In this document: piece by piece, positions 62,875 to 64,000 of the stretch
How the letters are laid out: each line of letters starts with the position of its first letter
How positions within the stretch are numbered: the stretch's first letter is position 1
From: Hyaloraphidium curvatum
Lineage: Eukaryota; Monoblepharomycota; Hyaloraphidiomycetes; Hyaloraphidiales; Hyaloraphidiaceae
NCBI GenBank assembly: GCA_025558095.1
Contig: JAIVFI010000027.1
Location: 434,001-498,000 of the forward strand
Direction of reading: 5' to 3'
Length of the DNA stretch: 64,000 bases
The notes under the pieces: model-generated
Databases searched by the model: none
Seen by the model: the letters and a program-made list of their open reading frames with translations, nothing else
Told to the model about the DNA's origin: nothing
Position numbers and translations under genes: made by a program

Positions 62875-64000
62875 ATGTCGGACAACATGACCGGGTCGCC
62901 GGGTGCTGCAGGCGTTGGCGCTGCTGCCGAAGAAGCCGCGCCTTTGCCGCCGACCGTCGCTGCGGACGCGGAGGCTCCGCTCGAAGACTCTTCCCCCGAC
63001 GACCTGGTCGTGAACGTTCCCCCGCTCCCCAACGAGCTCATTTCTTCGGTTATGGAGATCCTCGGCCGCCGCAACTGGAAGCACAGCCTGCTGGAGTTCA
63101 TGCTGGCTAGCAAGCGGTGCTACGTCCTCGGGCTGCGGGAGCTCGCGGGCGACCTCGTCCTCGGCCCGCGCGAAGGTTTCGGACCGGAAAAGCTCGAGCT
63201 GCTGGCCCGCGGATACGAGTACGCCGGCGAGCCTGTGCCGCGCCTCGTCAAGAAGCTCAAGATCGCGCCTGGGATCACCTGGTCGGCCAAGAGGCTGAAG
63301 GTGCTGCGAAAGATCCTCGTCGGTGTGGAGCGTTTCGAGTACGAGTCGCACGGGGCCAAGATCATGAAGACGATTTGGAATCTGTTGGAGGGTGCCCGGG
63401 AGCTCACATGGGTGAAGCTGGCCCTCTACCAGGACGCCGCAGAAGGTTTCGACGGCACTTCGCGGTTCCCACCATCCGTTCGCGACCTCGTGCTTTCCCT
63501 TTCTGACTTTTGGAACAAGGCGGCCCGGCAAAGGCGCTATGCTGACACGTCTGCGCTGCGGAATATGATCATGGAGCGGGCGCCGAACCTCCAGAGGCTC
63601 CACTTTGCGGGGGTTGAGCTGCTCAAAGATTGCGACTGGATCTCGTGCCCTGGTATCCGCAACAAGCTGTTTACGATCAAGAGCGGCTTCGACGATGTCG
63701 TACCATTCGCAAACGTACCAGGTTTCCGCATTCCTCATCTCCGTCTGGATTCCTGGTCAAACGTGCTCTTCAACTGGGACCTCGTCTTTCGCCTGGGAGT
63801 CGAGCATCTGGAGACCGCATCCTTATGGCAGCACGATTTTCAGAGCCTCATCTTTGCGCCTGGAACACCTCGTGCCGTGAAACGCTTCGTGATACGGCGC
63901 AACGAGTCCAGCACCCCACTTGGACTCGACGACATCTTTGCGCGGATCAGGACCCGTCTGGCAGCGGCGGACATTGGAGAGCTCATCGTAGTCTTCCGCA
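62875..64000 (+). CDS. F-box-like protein (partial at window end)
   Basis: An open frame runs from the ATG at 62875 to the window edge, at least 375 residues, with no stop. After an acidic Ala-rich N terminus, residues about 49-90 (PPLPNELISSVMEIL...FMLASKRCYVLGL) look like an F-box: LP near the start, the hydrophobic pattern and the late S-K-x-hydrophobic turn. The rest has Leu-containing strands suggestive of irregular leucine-rich repeats (PNLQRLHFAGVELL, VEHLETASLW). Such proteins recruit substrates to SCF ubiquitin ligases. It starts 81 bp from the divergent glyoxalase-like gene. Confidence 0.6.
   Translation, partial: MSDNMTGSPGAAGVGAAAEEAAPLPPTVAADAEAPLEDSSPDDLVVNVPPLPNELISSVMEILGRRNWKHSLLEFMLASKRCYVLGLRELAGDLVLGPREGFGPEKLELLARGYEYAGEPVPRLVKKLKIAPGITWSAKRLKVLRKILVGVERFEYESHGAKIMKTIWNLLEGARELTWVKLALYQDAAEGFDGTSRFPPSVRDLVLSLSDFWNKAARQRRYADTSALRNMIMERAPNLQRLHFAGVELLKDCDWISCPGIRNKLFTIKSGFDDVVPFANVPGFRIPHLRLDSWSNVLFNWDLVFRLGVEHLETASLWQHDFQSLIFAPGTPRAVKRFVIRRNESSTPLGLDDIFARIRTRLAAADIGELIVVFR

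Noticed and set aside
61336-63738. 800-residue minus-strand frame across kinase, glyoxalase-like and F-box-like genes
   Set aside because: It spans three genes with conserved motifs in other frames; absence of stops reflects GC content.
1-64000. tRNA, rRNA, CRISPR arrays, bacterial operons
   Set aside because: No cloverleaf, rRNA segment or regularly spaced direct-repeat array was recognised by eye, and the gene structure is eukaryotic. A tRNAscan/Infernal run would be the decisive check.

Overview
The window is nuclear DNA from a GC-rich, gene-dense fungus. A Zn2Cys6 transcription factor with a fungal-specific middle region, a FAT1/FATP-type acyl-CoA synthetase, a cytochrome c heme lyase and a chromodomain Ty3/gypsy retrotransposon support this. 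Almost all genes are split by short GT-AG introns, mostly 49-65 nt, with CTGAC/CTAAC-like branch points. MASE1 and TKL-like kinases and a carotenoid oxygenase suggest an early-diverging, chytrid-like lineage; that is inference and no species can be named. Exon structures were rebuilt by hand from conserved motifs, splice signals and codon phase. About 59 introns were placed, and in all but a few genes the exon lengths sum to an intact reading frame.

Layout. 1-5785: end of an unknown gene, a vWA protein, an unknown protein and an epoxide-hydrolase-like enzyme. 5786-8340: a small predicted secreted protein, a damaged or unresolved gene, and the 5' piece of an ABCG transporter remnant. 8341-16805: a complete, very young Ty3/gypsy chromovirus (464-bp LTRs differing at 3 sites, 4-bp target duplication ACTG) inserted into that remnant. 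It carries a canonical -1 frameshift site and an extra region with an antisense zinc-finger ORF. 16806-26884: ABCG remnant, Cys-rich acidic protein, TKL-like kinase, PP2C phosphatase, heme lyase and carotenoid oxygenase.

28298-41030: mitochondrial carrier, four-CBS protein, kynurenine-formamidase-like hydrolase, a probable mitochondrial UvrD helicase fused to a RecB-type nuclease, a RING-containing SNF2 ATPase and a GFA/CENP-V-fold protein. 41437-53739: an AKTIP-like E2 variant, a Cys-rich secreted protein, a CAAX-type membrane protease, a frame-broken LRR surface protein, an eIF5A-like protein, the Zn2Cys6 factor and a cyclophilin. 53858-64000: a MASE1 hybrid histidine kinase, the FAT1-like synthetase, a Ser/Thr kinase, a glyoxalase-like protein and a partial F-box-like protein.

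Genes are arranged mainly as divergent or convergent pairs with short spacers, with no operon logic. The mitochondrial group (heme lyase, carrier, helicase-nuclease) and the signalling group (hybrid kinase, two Ser/Thr kinases, PP2C, CBS protein) are the clearest functional themes. The most unusual items are the helicase-nuclease fusion, the antisense finger ORF inside the retrotransposon, the reduced eIF5A-like protein and the genome-style preference for GTGGGT splice donors.
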